Below are positions 48,729 through 58,640 of a stretch of 64,000 nt of DNA, piece by piece. Below the pieces are notes generated by a model. That model had not been told where the DNA came from. It ran no database searches and was given only the letters and a program-made list of their open reading frames with translations. Origin of the DNA: Rhynchopus sp. YZ270_cl-10 (lineage: Eukaryota > Euglenozoa > Diplonemea > Diplonemida > Diplonemidae); assembly GCA_964035575.1 (NCBI GenBank), contig OZ037834.1:713598-777597 (forward strand), read 5' to 3'. Position 1 is the first letter of the stretch. Each line of letters opens with the position of its first letter. Both the position numbers and the translations under genes were made by a program.

Positions 48729-51143
48729 ATGGGTGCCGCAAAGGGCGCGTCTCCCACCGCACCACCGATGGCTGAGTGTGACAAGGTTGGATGCACCTCG
48801 CCTGCAGAGCTGCAGTGTGGGTTCTGCAACGAGATGTACTTCTGCAGCAAGGCGTCCTGCTTCGACGCTCTGCACCGTGAACCCGACCGTGCCGTGCACC
48901 GCAAGTCTGTCAGTGCGTATGGGACAACATCGATGTGTGCCCTGCATCGGGGCCAAGAGCTGCGCCTCATCTGTGAAGACCCTGCATGTGGAAAAGCCTT
49001 GCTCTGCACGTCCTGCGTCACGACGGAACACGTGGGACACACCACAACCGACATCCCGCAGTACATGGAGCGTGTGCGCGGAACCCTCTGCACACATGAG
49101 GCAGATCTGAGGAAGCGACGCACTGCTGCAGAGGAGGAGTGCCGTGTGCTTGAGGGATTGGGTGTCAGGTGCAAAGACCATCTGCAGCAGACAGAGCGCG
49201 GGTACCTCTTTATGGCGGAGGGCTGGACACGCAGCCACATTGAGAGCGAGGAGGAGGTGTCAAGGAAGCTCCACACACAGCTGTACAGTATTGCAGGTGA
49301 CGTGTCTGCACTGAAGGCGTTCAGCGCACATGCGGACGACGTGGTTGCTACGTGCAAGGATGTGTGCCAGCTTGGGCCTGATGTCGCACAGCGCATGATC
49401 ACACAGTCGCAGGAGATCATGCACACCATAGCAAGCATCCCACCGAACATGAACCGCCACCGCCTTGTGGGTGTTGTCTCCCCACACGCAGAGCTTTCCG
49501 TGACACTGCCTGAGTGTGTTGCAAGCCTGCACGACGACCTTGCCCAGAGTTTGCGAGTTGGTGTGTCTCTGCCTGTGGAGTGCTTTGATGGCGAGATGCA
49601 CAAGGTTGAGGTGGGTGAGGAGGACACAGCCGCAGACTTGCATCGGAAGGTGGTGTCTGCAGTGGGGTTGCCTGAAGAGGTGGTGCACGTGAGCTACAAG
49701 GGCGAAGCGATTGTGGAGGGAGAGGACATGTGGCCAGCGCCGCTGCGTGCAGACAGGATCGTGGTGACGAAGACAACGAAGTACGAAGCCACCACTGCAC
49801 TGGAGGCATTGGGTGTGCCAGCGCACGCAGAGTCGCTGCAGCGTGTGGACGATGCAAAGGTGGCCTGCTTGCTTCTGCAGGCGGAGGTTGCGACTGCAAT
49901 TCCCGACAGGGTCCTGTCCGGTGCAATATTCACAACACTCGACCTGACCGGCACGGGCTTGAGCTTTATTACGACTGTTGGTGAGAGCTTTCTTCGCAGT
50001 TGTCCGAACCTGACAACAGCCAACATCTCAGGCTTGACTGGCGTGACTGCGATTGGGACGCACTTCCTGAGTGGGTGCCCGTCTCTGACAGAGCTTGTCG
50101 CTGACTTGAGCCATGTGACCGCCATACCAGACTTCTTTCTCCACCAGTGCACGGCACTGACGAACGTCGACGTCACCAGTTGGAACAGCGTGACCTCGAT
50201 TGGGAAGAGCTTCTGTCGCAGGTGCGCATCGTTGGAAAGCTTCGACCTGACTGGGTTCGTGAATGTCACTGCCATTAAGGATGGTTTCCTGCAGGAGTGT
50301 GCGTTGCTGAGACGCCTCGACCTCTCTTGCATGAGCAGTCTCGCCGAGGTTGGTGATGGCTTTCTGAAGGACTGCCGGACACTGACAGACGTGGACGTGT
50401 CTGGTCTGCCCAGTCTGGGTGTGATCGGGAACAGCTTCCTCGATGGCTGTTCGGCACTGAAAACACTCAACCTATGTGGCTTCGAAGGTGTGACCGCAAT
50501 TGGCACTCACTTCGCTTACAATTGCACACTGCTGCAAGCAGTGAGCATTTCAGGCTTGAACAGCGTGGCTGCGATTGGGAAGTGCTGCCTTGCCGGGTGC
50601 ACGATGCTGAAGACACTTACGATCACTGGCTTGACAGCGCTGCCTCGTATCGAAGACTCCTTCGCTTCAAACTGTGTGTCGTTGACGTCACTGAACATTG
50701 CTGGTTTGCGCAGTGTGACCGTTCTTGGGGACGACTTCCTGTCCGGGTGCCCGAATTTAAGAGGACACGACTTCACTGCCTTGTCAGGCGTCACTGGCAA
50801 GCTCCCTTCAGGGGTGTGCGTACTTGGCACCGCCAAACCAGATGGAGTTGCAAGAGGAGCAGCTTCAGCTTCAGAAGCCGAAGAAGGAGGAACAGCACCC
50901 TGCAGTGCAGGAACACGACCATCTGGAGGAACAGCAACACAGAAAGGAGGCAGAGTATCGACTGTGGATGCAGCAGGCGCGGCGCCGATGACCTCTCAGA
51001 CACCAGTCTATTTTGGGAGCTTTTTTATAGTTACCATTGCGTTGTGTGTGTTTTCTCTGCTGACCGGCACGGGATTGAGCCTGGGCTTGAGCTTTGTTAT
51101 TGCATTGTGTTTGTGTTTGTGTGCGTGGATTTTTTTCCTGTGA
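48729..51143 (+). CDS. B-box / coiled-coil / ubiquitin-like / BspA-LRR protein, paralogue 2 (membrane tail)
   Basis: Start at ATG 48729, 804 residues. Residues from B-box2 through the ubiquitin-like domain are almost the same as in paralogue 1; the first zinc cluster differs most (CSKASCFDALH against CSKDDCFDLLH). The LRRs have scattered changes. After the last LRR the frame differs: an Ala/Ser/Glu-rich linker (SASEAEEGGTAPCSAGT...) leads to a strongly hydrophobic end with two likely membrane segments (FFIVTIALCVFSLL and LSFVIALCLCLCAWIFFL). With no signal peptide, a tail-anchored topology with the B-boxes and LRRs in the cytosol is most likely. The last LRR seen in paralogue 1 is lost. Function unknown. 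Confidence 0.9.
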   Translation: MGAAKGASPTAPPMAECDKVGCTSPAELQCGFCNEMYFCSKASCFDALHREPDRAVHRKSVSAYGTTSMCALHRGQELRLICEDPACGKALLCTSCVTTEHVGHTTTDIPQYMERVRGTLCTHEADLRKRRTAAEEECRVLEGLGVRCKDHLQQTERGYLFMAEGWTRSHIESEEEVSRKLHTQLYSIAGDVSALKAFSAHADDVVATCKDVCQLGPDVAQRMITQSQEIMHTIASIPPNMNRHRLVGVVSPHAELSVTLPECVASLHDDLAQSLRVGVSLPVECFDGEMHKVEVGEEDTAADLHRKVVSAVGLPEEVVHVSYKGEAIVEGEDMWPAPLRADRIVVTKTTKYEATTALEALGVPAHAESLQRVDDAKVACLLLQAEVATAIPDRVLSGAIFTTLDLTGTGLSFITTVGESFLRSCPNLTTANISGLTGVTAIGTHFLSGCPSLTELVADLSHVTAIPDFFLHQCTALTNVDVTSWNSVTSIGKSFCRRCASLESFDLTGFVNVTAIKDGFLQECALLRRLDLSCMSSLAEVGDGFLKDCRTLTDVDVSGLPSLGVIGNSFLDGCSALKTLNLCGFEGVTAIGTHFAYNCTLLQAVSISGLNSVAAIGKCCLAGCTMLKTLTITGLTALPRIEDSFASNCVSLTSLNIAGLRSVTVLGDDFLSGCPNLRGHDFTALSGVTGKLPSGVCVLGTAKPDGVARGAASASEAEEGGTAPCSAGTRPSGGTATQKGGRVSTVDAAGAAPMTSQTPVYFGSFFIVTIALCVFSLLTGTGLSLGLSFVIALCLCLCAWIFFL

Positions 51144-51198
51144 GGATAAAACGAAAACGGAAATAAACCTTGTGAAATGAGAGTGGAGGTTTTTTTGT

Positions 51199-51926
51199 AA
51201 TACCGTCTTTTGAAAAATTATGGACCAGAAAAATAGGTCCATAAAAAAAAAAATCCCAAAAAGTCCATAATTGTTCTGGTCCATCATTGTTCTGGTCCAT
51301 GTTATTTCTGGTCCATCTGTGTTAGGCTTTTTTTTAACTTGTCCATTTTCAGACCCATTCCGAGCTTTCGGTACCGCACGTTGGCGGGGCATCTCGGCTT
51401 ACATGTGGCCCGGTAGACCCATTCCGAGCTTTCTCCCCACACAAGCGGTCGTCGCACGCGCTTCGCGCGCGCGACTCCCTGTCAAAATTCTGGACAAGTA
51501 CAAAAAAACCCCACACATGTGTCGGACCAGAAAAATAGGTCCATAAAAAAAAAAAATCCCAAAAGGTCCATAATCATGGATAGAGAACGCGCGCCGACGC
51601 AAAAAAACAGAAAAAAGGACGCGCGTGGACGCGCGTCCTTTTTTGTGTTTTTTTTACCCTTTTACTCACGCGTACACGGGGTGGGGGGGGTGGGGGGAGT
51701 ATACCCCCCCACCACCCCACCCCCCCTGCTAGGGGCCGCAGTAGGGGTTTTTGGGTGTATTTTTAGGACGCGCGTAAAAAAAAAACACACACAAAAATAC
51801 GCGCGTACGCGCGTCTACGCGCGTAGTTGCGTCCACGCGCGTTCTCTATCCATGCATAATTGTTCTGGTCCATCATTATTCTGGTCCATGTTATTTCTGG
51901 TCCATATTTTTTCAAAAGACGGTATT
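51199..51926. mobile_element. 728-bp inverted-repeat element, AATACCGTCTTTTG ends
   Basis: AATACCGTCTTTTGAAAAA and inverse, followed on both sides by multiple ATGGACCAGAA/TTCTGGTCCAT units. If TA is read as the target, the ends are CCGTCTTTTG. A second element is nested at 51575. Confidence 0.78.
51575..51854. mobile_element. 280-bp nested palindromic element, 6-bp duplication
   Basis: CATGGATAGAGAACGCGCG ends with perfect inverse; CATAAT at 51569-51574 and 51855-51860 is an exact 6-bp duplication. The interior is rich in ACGCGCGT and CGCGTCC motifs and has a C/G-homopolymer centre. Confidence 0.9.
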
Positions 51927-51974
51927 TTATTCTCCCCATTACCACACACTTCGCAGAAAAACTCTTTTTATTGT

Positions 51975-52170
51975 TCCGTATCACTTGTGATACAGTTTCC
52001 ATTGACTAGACCTGAAAAGGGGCAGCGCACAGGTGGTTCCGTGCTGGTTTTTCCACAGAACCGACACGTGGGGCGTGTCTCCCCAAATAGCAAAAAAGTA
52101 CATGAATATAAAATGTTGAAAGCAAAAAAGGAAGAACAAAACAATGTGGTTTTTCAAAGGGGACTATAAA
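51975..52170. repeat. 190-bp repeat shared with 33950-34140
   Basis: Second copy of the TATCACTTGTGATA...GGACTATAAAA repeat. Confidence 0.85.
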
Positions 52171-52413
52171 ATGCCCGAATCGTTAGGGGAATTCAAAAAA
52201 TGACATCCCCATGTCAGCGACCTGTCATGTATGTAGGGGGCCTTGCATATATTTACCGGTCCAGTGTCCGTAGTCCGCCGATGAACGGTGAGGCGGTTGC
52301 ACTTTCAACTTTTCTTTTGTTTGTGTTTTTTTCCCCTACCCAAAAGCCTTGGAGTGCCGCTCATAATTTGTAAGGCTGCGGAGCAGCCGCACGGTGCGCT
52401 ACTTTTTATTAGG

Positions 52414-52470
52414 GTAAGGTGACTAAGCACAAGAGGCTTAGGTTCATCTTATAAACTTTTCTTTTTTTAG
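52414..52470 (+). repeat. CTAAGC hairpin element, copy 8
   Basis: AAGGTGACTAAGCACAAGAGGCTTAGGTTCATC, then TTATAAAC and TTTTCTTTTTTT. Confidence 0.76.
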
Positions 52471-52599
52471 TTTTGCCGATCCCTTTTTCTCGCCAGGCAG
52501 ATCGGGTGAGTCCCAAAGATATAGTTTTGCGGTTTTGTGGTTTTGGGCTCGCGAGCTTTTTCACCCTTAAAAACAAGCTGTTGTGCAGGAGGCCGTACC

Positions 52600-53700
52600 T
52601 GGCACTCTGTTTTCTCCCCCCTTTAAAACACTTGCGCAAAATTCAGATCTCACACTGTTTTGGCTGCGTTCAACGAAAGGTGTCCTGTTGGTGACACCGT
52701 TTCTATGGTCGACAACACCACTGTTGTGTTCGTCAGCTGTGGGTAGGAAGCAGTGCGAAAGGTGAATCTTTTCCAAACCAACGTTTCCCCTATCCCTTCC
52801 CTCCCCTTTACACACATTGTCCACATGAGACAGTGCCTCGTGTGCACCCAGCAAGATGGCTGGATGAACACACGTATTAAATAATTGTTAGTTCTTGCCC
52901 TGTTTCTCTCACTTCATTGCATCATGTTTTTAAGAGTGCACAACGCATTCATTGTTTTGTGACGTAGCTTGTGAAGCTTATGTGAGTTACCTGGTGTGCA
53001 AGCACCCACCCCTTTGTCTTGGCTTCACTTTCCCTCCCCTCATTCCAACACACGGACATCTCCCCTGTCCGTGCACCGCTTAGTGGTCCTTGTCACCACC
53101 CTTTTTTGCGGAGTAAAAAAGGAAAAATAGCGCCGCAGGCAAAACAATATTTAAGGTACAGCCTCTCGGGTGCTCCTTTAGACCCTTCCCACGTGCAAAA
53201 CCCTGCAGCATTTTTAGATTTTCCGATTTCTAATTTTCCCCCCCGCGGTTTGGAGACCGCGAAAAGGTACCACGCTATCCCTCTGCCATAAAACGCGTGA
53301 TTCGCGAGCGGTTATGAACCGCCTCCGTTCTCTTACGGTACGGATCACCCATGTCCCACCCTTTGCATGAGCTCGACTAAGATGCGTTTTAGCACGTTTC
53401 AACTACTCCTTATTTTTTACACAGGTGTCCTTTCTGTGACACCGTTTCTCAGGCTGCACAAAACGTGTTCGTCATGTGGGTTGGTACCCCGTGTGGTACG
53501 TTTCCCTCATTCCCTCCTCTTTACACATTGTCCACATGAGACAGTGCCTCGTGTGCACCCAGCAAGATGGCTGGATGAACACACGTATTAAATAATTGTT
53601 AGTTCTTGCCCTGTTTCTCTCACTTCATTGCATCATGTTTTTAAGAGTGCACAACGCATTCATTGTTTTGAAACGTAGCTTGTGAAGCTCGTGAAGCGCT
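52600..53700. repeat. Two collapsed copies of the B-box intergenic unit
   Basis: 52660-52980 and 53410-53690 each run through the 3'-flank text to GTTTTTAAGAGTGCACAACG and one or two GTGAAGCTT-type units. Between them, 52980-53095 matches 41650-41775, and 53095-53345 holds a CGCCGCAGGC mini-hairpin and short palindromes. No B-box coding sequence is present between them, so this looks like a duplication unit that lost its gene. Confidence 0.72.
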
Positions 53701-54002
53701 TGCGGCACCCTGAGATTCCCAAAGGAACAATAACAAAAAGTAAAGCGCAAAATACCTCCTTTGTATCTCACCTGCCCCCCTCACACCCTTACGACAGCGA
53801 CTGTGTCAGCCATTTTCCGTTCCCCACTCTTGAGACCCTTCTTCACAGCTGTCTGTGCTGCTGGTGGTGCATCACCACACAACCTCTGTTGCTGGGACAG
53901 GCATCACCTCTGTTCAAGTTTCTTTGTGTCCGCAACACCACACCACACAGGTCCCTTCCTTCTCTCCCTACCCCTTTCTACCCCTCCTTCCACAAAACGA
54001 AA

Positions 54003-56396
54003 ATGGTTGTCGTAAATGGCACGTCTCCCACCACACCACCGATGGCTGAGTGTGGCAGGGTTGGATGCACGTCGCCTGCAGAGCTGCAGTGTGGGTACTG
54101 CAACGAGATGTACTTCTGCAGCAAGGATGACTGCTTCGACTTGCTGCACCGTGAACCCGACCGTGCCGTGCACCGCAAGTCTGTCAGTGCGTATGGGACA
54201 ACATCGATGTGTGCCCTGCATCGGGGCCAAGAGCTGCGCCTCATCTGTGAAGACCCTGCATGTGGAAAAGCCTTGCTCTGCACGTCCTGCGTCACGACGG
54301 AACACGTGGGACACACCACAACCGACATCCCGCAGTACATGGAGCGTGTGCGCGGAACCCTCTGCACACATGAGGCAGATCTGAGGAAGCGACGCACTGC
54401 TGCAGAGGAGGAGTGCCGTGTGCTTGAGGGATTGGGTGTCAGGTGCAAAGACCATCTGCAGCAGACAGAGCGCGGGTACCTCTTTATGGCGGAGGGCTGG
54501 ACACGCAGCCACATTGAGAGCGAGGAGGAGGTGTCGAGGAAGCTCCACACACAGCTGTACAGTATTGCAGGTGACGTGTCTGCACTGAAGGCGTTCAGCG
54601 CACATGCGGACGACGTGGTTGCTACGTGCAAGGATGTGTGCCAGCTTGGGCCTGATGTCGCACAGCGCATGATCACACAGTCGCAGGAGATCATGCACAC
54701 CATAGCAAGCATCCCACCGAACATGAACCGCCACCGCCTTGTGGGTGTTGTCTCCCCACACGCAGAGCTTTCCGTGACACTGCCTGAGTGTGTTGCAAGC
54801 CTGCACGACGACCTTGCCCAGAGTTTGCGAGTTGGTGTGTCTCTGCCTGTGGAGTGCTTTGATGGCGAGATGCACAAGGTTGAGGTGGGTGAGGAGGACA
54901 CAGCCGCAGACTTGCATCGGAAGGTGGTGTCTGCAGTGGGGTTGCCTGAAGAGGTGGTGCACGTGAACTACAAGGGCGAAGCGATTGTGGAGGGAGAGGA
55001 GAGGCGTGCAGACAGGATCGTGGTGACGAAGACAACGAAGTACGAAGCCACCACCGCGCTGGAGGCATTGGGTGTGCCAGCGCACGCAGAGTCGCTGCAG
55101 CGTGTGGACGATGCAAAGGTGGCCTGCTTGCTTCTGCAGGCGGAGGTTGCGACTGCAATTCCCGACAGGTTCCTGTCCGGTGCAATATTCACAACACTCG
55201 ACCTGACCGGCACGGACTTGAGCTTTGTTACGACTGTTGGTGAGAGCTTTCTTCGCAGCTGTCCGAACCTGACAACAGCCAACATCTCAGGCTTGACTGG
55301 CGTGACTGCGATTGGGACGCACTTCCTGAGTGGGTGCCCGTCTCTGACAGAGCTTGTCGCTGACTTGAGCCATGTGACCGCCATACCAGACTTCTTTCTC
55401 CACCAGTGCACGGCACTGACGAACGTCGACGTCACCAGTTGGAACAGCGTGACCTCGATTGGGAACAGCTTCTGTCGCAGGTGCGCATCGTTGGAAAGCT
55501 TCGACCTGACTGGGTTCGTGAATGTCACTGCCATTCAGTATGGTTTCCTGCAGGAGTGTATGTCGCTGAGACGCCTCGACCTCTCTTGCATGAGCCGTCT
55601 CGCCGAGGTTGGTGACGGCTTTCTGAAGGACTGCCGGACACTGACAGACGTGGACGTGTCTGGTCTGCCCAGTCTGGGTGTGATCGGGAACAGCTTCCTC
55701 GATGGCTGTTCGGCACTGAAAACACTCAACCTATGTGGCTTCGAAGGTGTGACCGCAATTGGCACTCACTTCGCTTACAATTGCACACTGCTGCAAACAG
55801 TGAGCATTTCAGGCTTGAACAGCGTGGCTGCGATTGGGAAGTACTGCCTTGCCGGGTGCACGATGCTGAAGACACTTACGATCACTGGCTTGACAGCGCT
55901 GCCTCGTATCGAAGACTCCTTCGCTTCAAACTGTGTGTCGTTGACGTCACTGAACATTGCTGGTTTGCGCAGTGTGACCGTTCTTGGGGAAGACTTCCTG
56001 TCCGGGTGCCCGAATTTACGAGGACACGACTTCACTGCCTTGTCAGGCGTCACTGGAAAACTGCCTTCAGGGGTGTGCGTAGTTGGCACCGCTCACTCAG
56101 CAGATGGATTTGCAACAGAAACACCGTCAGAAGCAGCTTCAGCTTCAGAAGCCGAAGCAGGAGCGACATCGGACGCGGCACGAGAGAGTGGAGCAGCAGC
56201 CTGCAGTGCAGCAACTCTGCCATCTGCAGGAACAGCGACACAGGAAGGAGAAAGTTCATCGACTGTGGATGAAACAGGCGCAGCGCCGACGACCAGCCAG
56301 CTACCTGTCGAAATAGGGCTCCTTTTTATATTTACCATTTCAGTTTGTGTGTTTTTGTGTGTGTGTTTCTTTCCCTACCCCAAATGGTACGAATGA
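54003..56396 (+). CDS. B-box / coiled-coil / ubiquitin-like / BspA-LRR protein, paralogue 3 (membrane tail)
   Basis: Start at ATG 54003, 797 residues. Same domain order as paralogues 1 and 2. The zinc cluster is of the paralogue 1 type (CSKDDCFDLLH) while the C-terminus is of the paralogue 2 type, so segments have been mixed, probably by gene conversion. Near the end of the ubiquitin-like domain DMWPAPLR is replaced by ERR, an in-frame loss of 15 bases. The frame after the last LRR matches paralogue 2: an Ala/Ser/Glu/Thr-rich linker (about 50 residues) and one hydrophobic segment (GLLFIFTISVCVFLCVCF) before a short FPYPKWYE end. A C-tail-anchored membrane protein is inferred. Function unknown. 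Confidence 0.9.
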   Translation: MVVVNGTSPTTPPMAECGRVGCTSPAELQCGYCNEMYFCSKDDCFDLLHREPDRAVHRKSVSAYGTTSMCALHRGQELRLICEDPACGKALLCTSCVTTEHVGHTTTDIPQYMERVRGTLCTHEADLRKRRTAAEEECRVLEGLGVRCKDHLQQTERGYLFMAEGWTRSHIESEEEVSRKLHTQLYSIAGDVSALKAFSAHADDVVATCKDVCQLGPDVAQRMITQSQEIMHTIASIPPNMNRHRLVGVVSPHAELSVTLPECVASLHDDLAQSLRVGVSLPVECFDGEMHKVEVGEEDTAADLHRKVVSAVGLPEEVVHVNYKGEAIVEGEERRADRIVVTKTTKYEATTALEALGVPAHAESLQRVDDAKVACLLLQAEVATAIPDRFLSGAIFTTLDLTGTDLSFVTTVGESFLRSCPNLTTANISGLTGVTAIGTHFLSGCPSLTELVADLSHVTAIPDFFLHQCTALTNVDVTSWNSVTSIGNSFCRRCASLESFDLTGFVNVTAIQYGFLQECMSLRRLDLSCMSRLAEVGDGFLKDCRTLTDVDVSGLPSLGVIGNSFLDGCSALKTLNLCGFEGVTAIGTHFAYNCTLLQTVSISGLNSVAAIGKYCLAGCTMLKTLTITGLTALPRIEDSFASNCVSLTSLNIAGLRSVTVLGEDFLSGCPNLRGHDFTALSGVTGKLPSGVCVVGTAHSADGFATETPSEAASASEAEAGATSDAARESGAAACSAATLPSAGTATQEGESSSTVDETGAAPTTSQLPVEIGLLFIFTISVCVFLCVCFFPYPKWYE

Positions 56397-57060
56397 TTCA
56401 AATGACACCCCCCTACGGCAACGACCTGTCAGCGACGACCTGCCAATGCCTACCCTCCACGGCACACTATAATCGCGACTTTATGATTTTTTTTTTCCAA
56501 ATTTACTCCAGGTAAGATCCTACTCATGTGCCTTCCGGAGGGGGGCTATACTGACAGGTCCCTGACAGGTCCTTGACACAAGGGGAGGTTAGGGGGTCAA
56601 AAGGGGTAAACAAATTGAAAAAAATGAGTTTCTGTTCCTAAGTGCTAAAAAATGCCCAAAACCAGAAAATTCTGTTTTAGCATCCGGGCAGTTCCACTGT
56701 TTCGAAATTTTTATTTATTTTGTTTTCGTTTTTTTGTTTTGTTTTTTGTATTGTAAGTTACCTTCGTCTGTGGGACATTTTCGAAAGTGAGACGTAGACC
56801 CCGAAAAATGGATTGTATTTATTTTTTACAACAGAATTCCACCTGATTTTTACCTCGCGAATAGGACCGTACAGGCTCCCAAGACGCGTCTATCCGAGGG
56901 GTAAAAATCAGGTGGAGAATAGCAAAAAAGGAACGAACGCGGTTTTATTTTGTATTAACGTTTAGGCAAGGGATACATACGGCCAAGAAGACACCCCCTT
57001 TTCTTTGGACGGTGGAGACCTTAGTATTCCCCCTTATTTTGACAAGTGCGCACACAGGGA
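56397..57060. repeat. 3' flank of paralogue 3, with a hairpin insertion
   Basis: 56740-57032 matches 37740-38165. A palindromic insertion TCCACCTGATTTTTACC...(inverse) at 56837-56914, flanked by GAAT, is present only here. 56410-56580 has CGACCTGTCAGCG and CTGACAGGTCCCTGACAGGT, inverted. Confidence 0.78.
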
Positions 57061-57479
57061 TATTGCTAACTATCGACCCCTTTAAACCTCGTGAGACGCT
57101 TTTTTTTTTTTTTTTTTAACTGTCAGCCCATATAATCCGTACCAACGAGGATAATGCTAATTTTAAGAGGTAAAAATTACTGGCTGTAACCTCACTAAAC
57201 TTTTTGAAGTCAGCCCATGTATGTTCTGCATGCTACACACTTAGGGAAAGGTGTACTGGCTGTGCCCTAACAGACCTTTGTGAAACTTTAGTGACGATGC
57301 TATATGCATTATTTGCTAAAGAGGAAAAAAAAAAATAAACGAGTCCACTTTGTTATCATAACCACAACAAACACAAACAAAAAAAGCAAGGGTACTTCTT
57401 TAGCACCCTCTGTACCTTCTTTTCATTAGAAAAAGAATGTATATGAAACAATTTTTTTTTTGTAACCCCCTTCATACAA

Positions 57480-57605
57480 GTATAACGGCCGTCACGACGG
57501 GAAAAAATTTTTTTTGTCGGGGAGGTCACGGCCGTGAAGAAAATCTGAAAAATTTAACGGCCGTGAAATTTTGCATTGATCACGGCCGTGAAATATTTCC
57601 ACGCT
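57480..57605. repeat. Cluster of CACGGCCGTGA palindromes
   Basis: Four ACGGCCGT sites within 110 bp, mostly as AACGGCCGTGAAATTT. Related sites occur at 58888-58970. Confidence 0.7.
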
Positions 57606-57729
57606 TTTTGCTTGTTTTTTCTTTTTCGTTCGTAGACAGGGTTTACGGGTTTGCCAACCCCCTTTCCCATCCCTCCCAAGTCATTCTTGGGGGGGTAAAA
57701 GCAACATAAAAAATGCAAAAAAAAATCGG

Positions 57730-58640
57730 CCCCACTGCGATCGGGAAGCTGACCACACGAATGAGCACTTATGGTGGTCCTGCCCTGCCTGCGATGCTAT
57801 ACGCTCAGATCCTAGTTTCCACTTCGTCACAACTGCTGACAGGTCGCCGTGGCCTACTGTGTGTCGAACTGTGGAGTTATCCCTACTGCCCTGATTGACA
57901 GTATTGATGCTACCTCCAGCGTCTGATGGGGAGCATCCTCATACACCGGTTGTCTCTGAACAACAGCCTCCGTATCAACAATCTGCCACTCACGCCTGGA
58001 GAACAGCTCAGCTGCAACCTTTGTTCCGCCCCACTATGACTTCGACCGGATTCCACTCTCACAGGAAATGGACTTATCCAAACCATCACCTGTGTGCCCT
58101 GCGCTCCTGGCTCTCCTCACTGCGCTGGTCTCCCGCTGCCCGCCCACGTTTTCACCCTACTGTGAATTGTAGTTGGAGCGTGTGGCATTTCTGAGCACTT
58201 GTGCGTGCTCCCGGTTCTTCAGAGTAGCATATTTCTCGTGTTTCAGCACTTGTAACCGGTTCTTGAGCAAAGTACTCTTCTCATATTTGATGGGCTTTCC
58301 GTTGTGGAGCACACATCAATACTGTGAGACGAACCTCATCTGTGTTGAACCATTTGCGGTGTTCTTCAGCTTCCAGTGCAAAATCTTCCGACAGAATCAG
58401 CACACCATTGAACAACTATCCTTCGTCTTTTTTGTCGGAAAATAGACCGCATCACGTTTTGCACACCTCTGGATCTTCTTCGCTACGTTGGCGAGATACG
58501 CGCAGAGGGAGGGGTCCACCCTTTTGCTCCCGTGAACTTGTACTGTTTGCCCGATGTTTTCTTTGGCACAAGAGTGATTGAACGGGGTTGAATTGAACGG
58601 GGTTGAGTGAGTCCACACGCATCCTTCTCGGGCAAAGAGT
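57730..58640. other. Unassigned stretch with coding-like composition
   Basis: Less AT-rich than its surroundings. On the + strand one frame reads NSLRINNLPLTPGEQLSCNL...ITCVPCAPGSPHCAGLPLPA; on the - strand another reads VHGSKRVDPSLCAYLANVAK and SEDFALEAEEHRKWFNTDEV. None is long or closed properly and I recognise no family. A decayed gene, or two, is possible. Confidence 0.25.
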
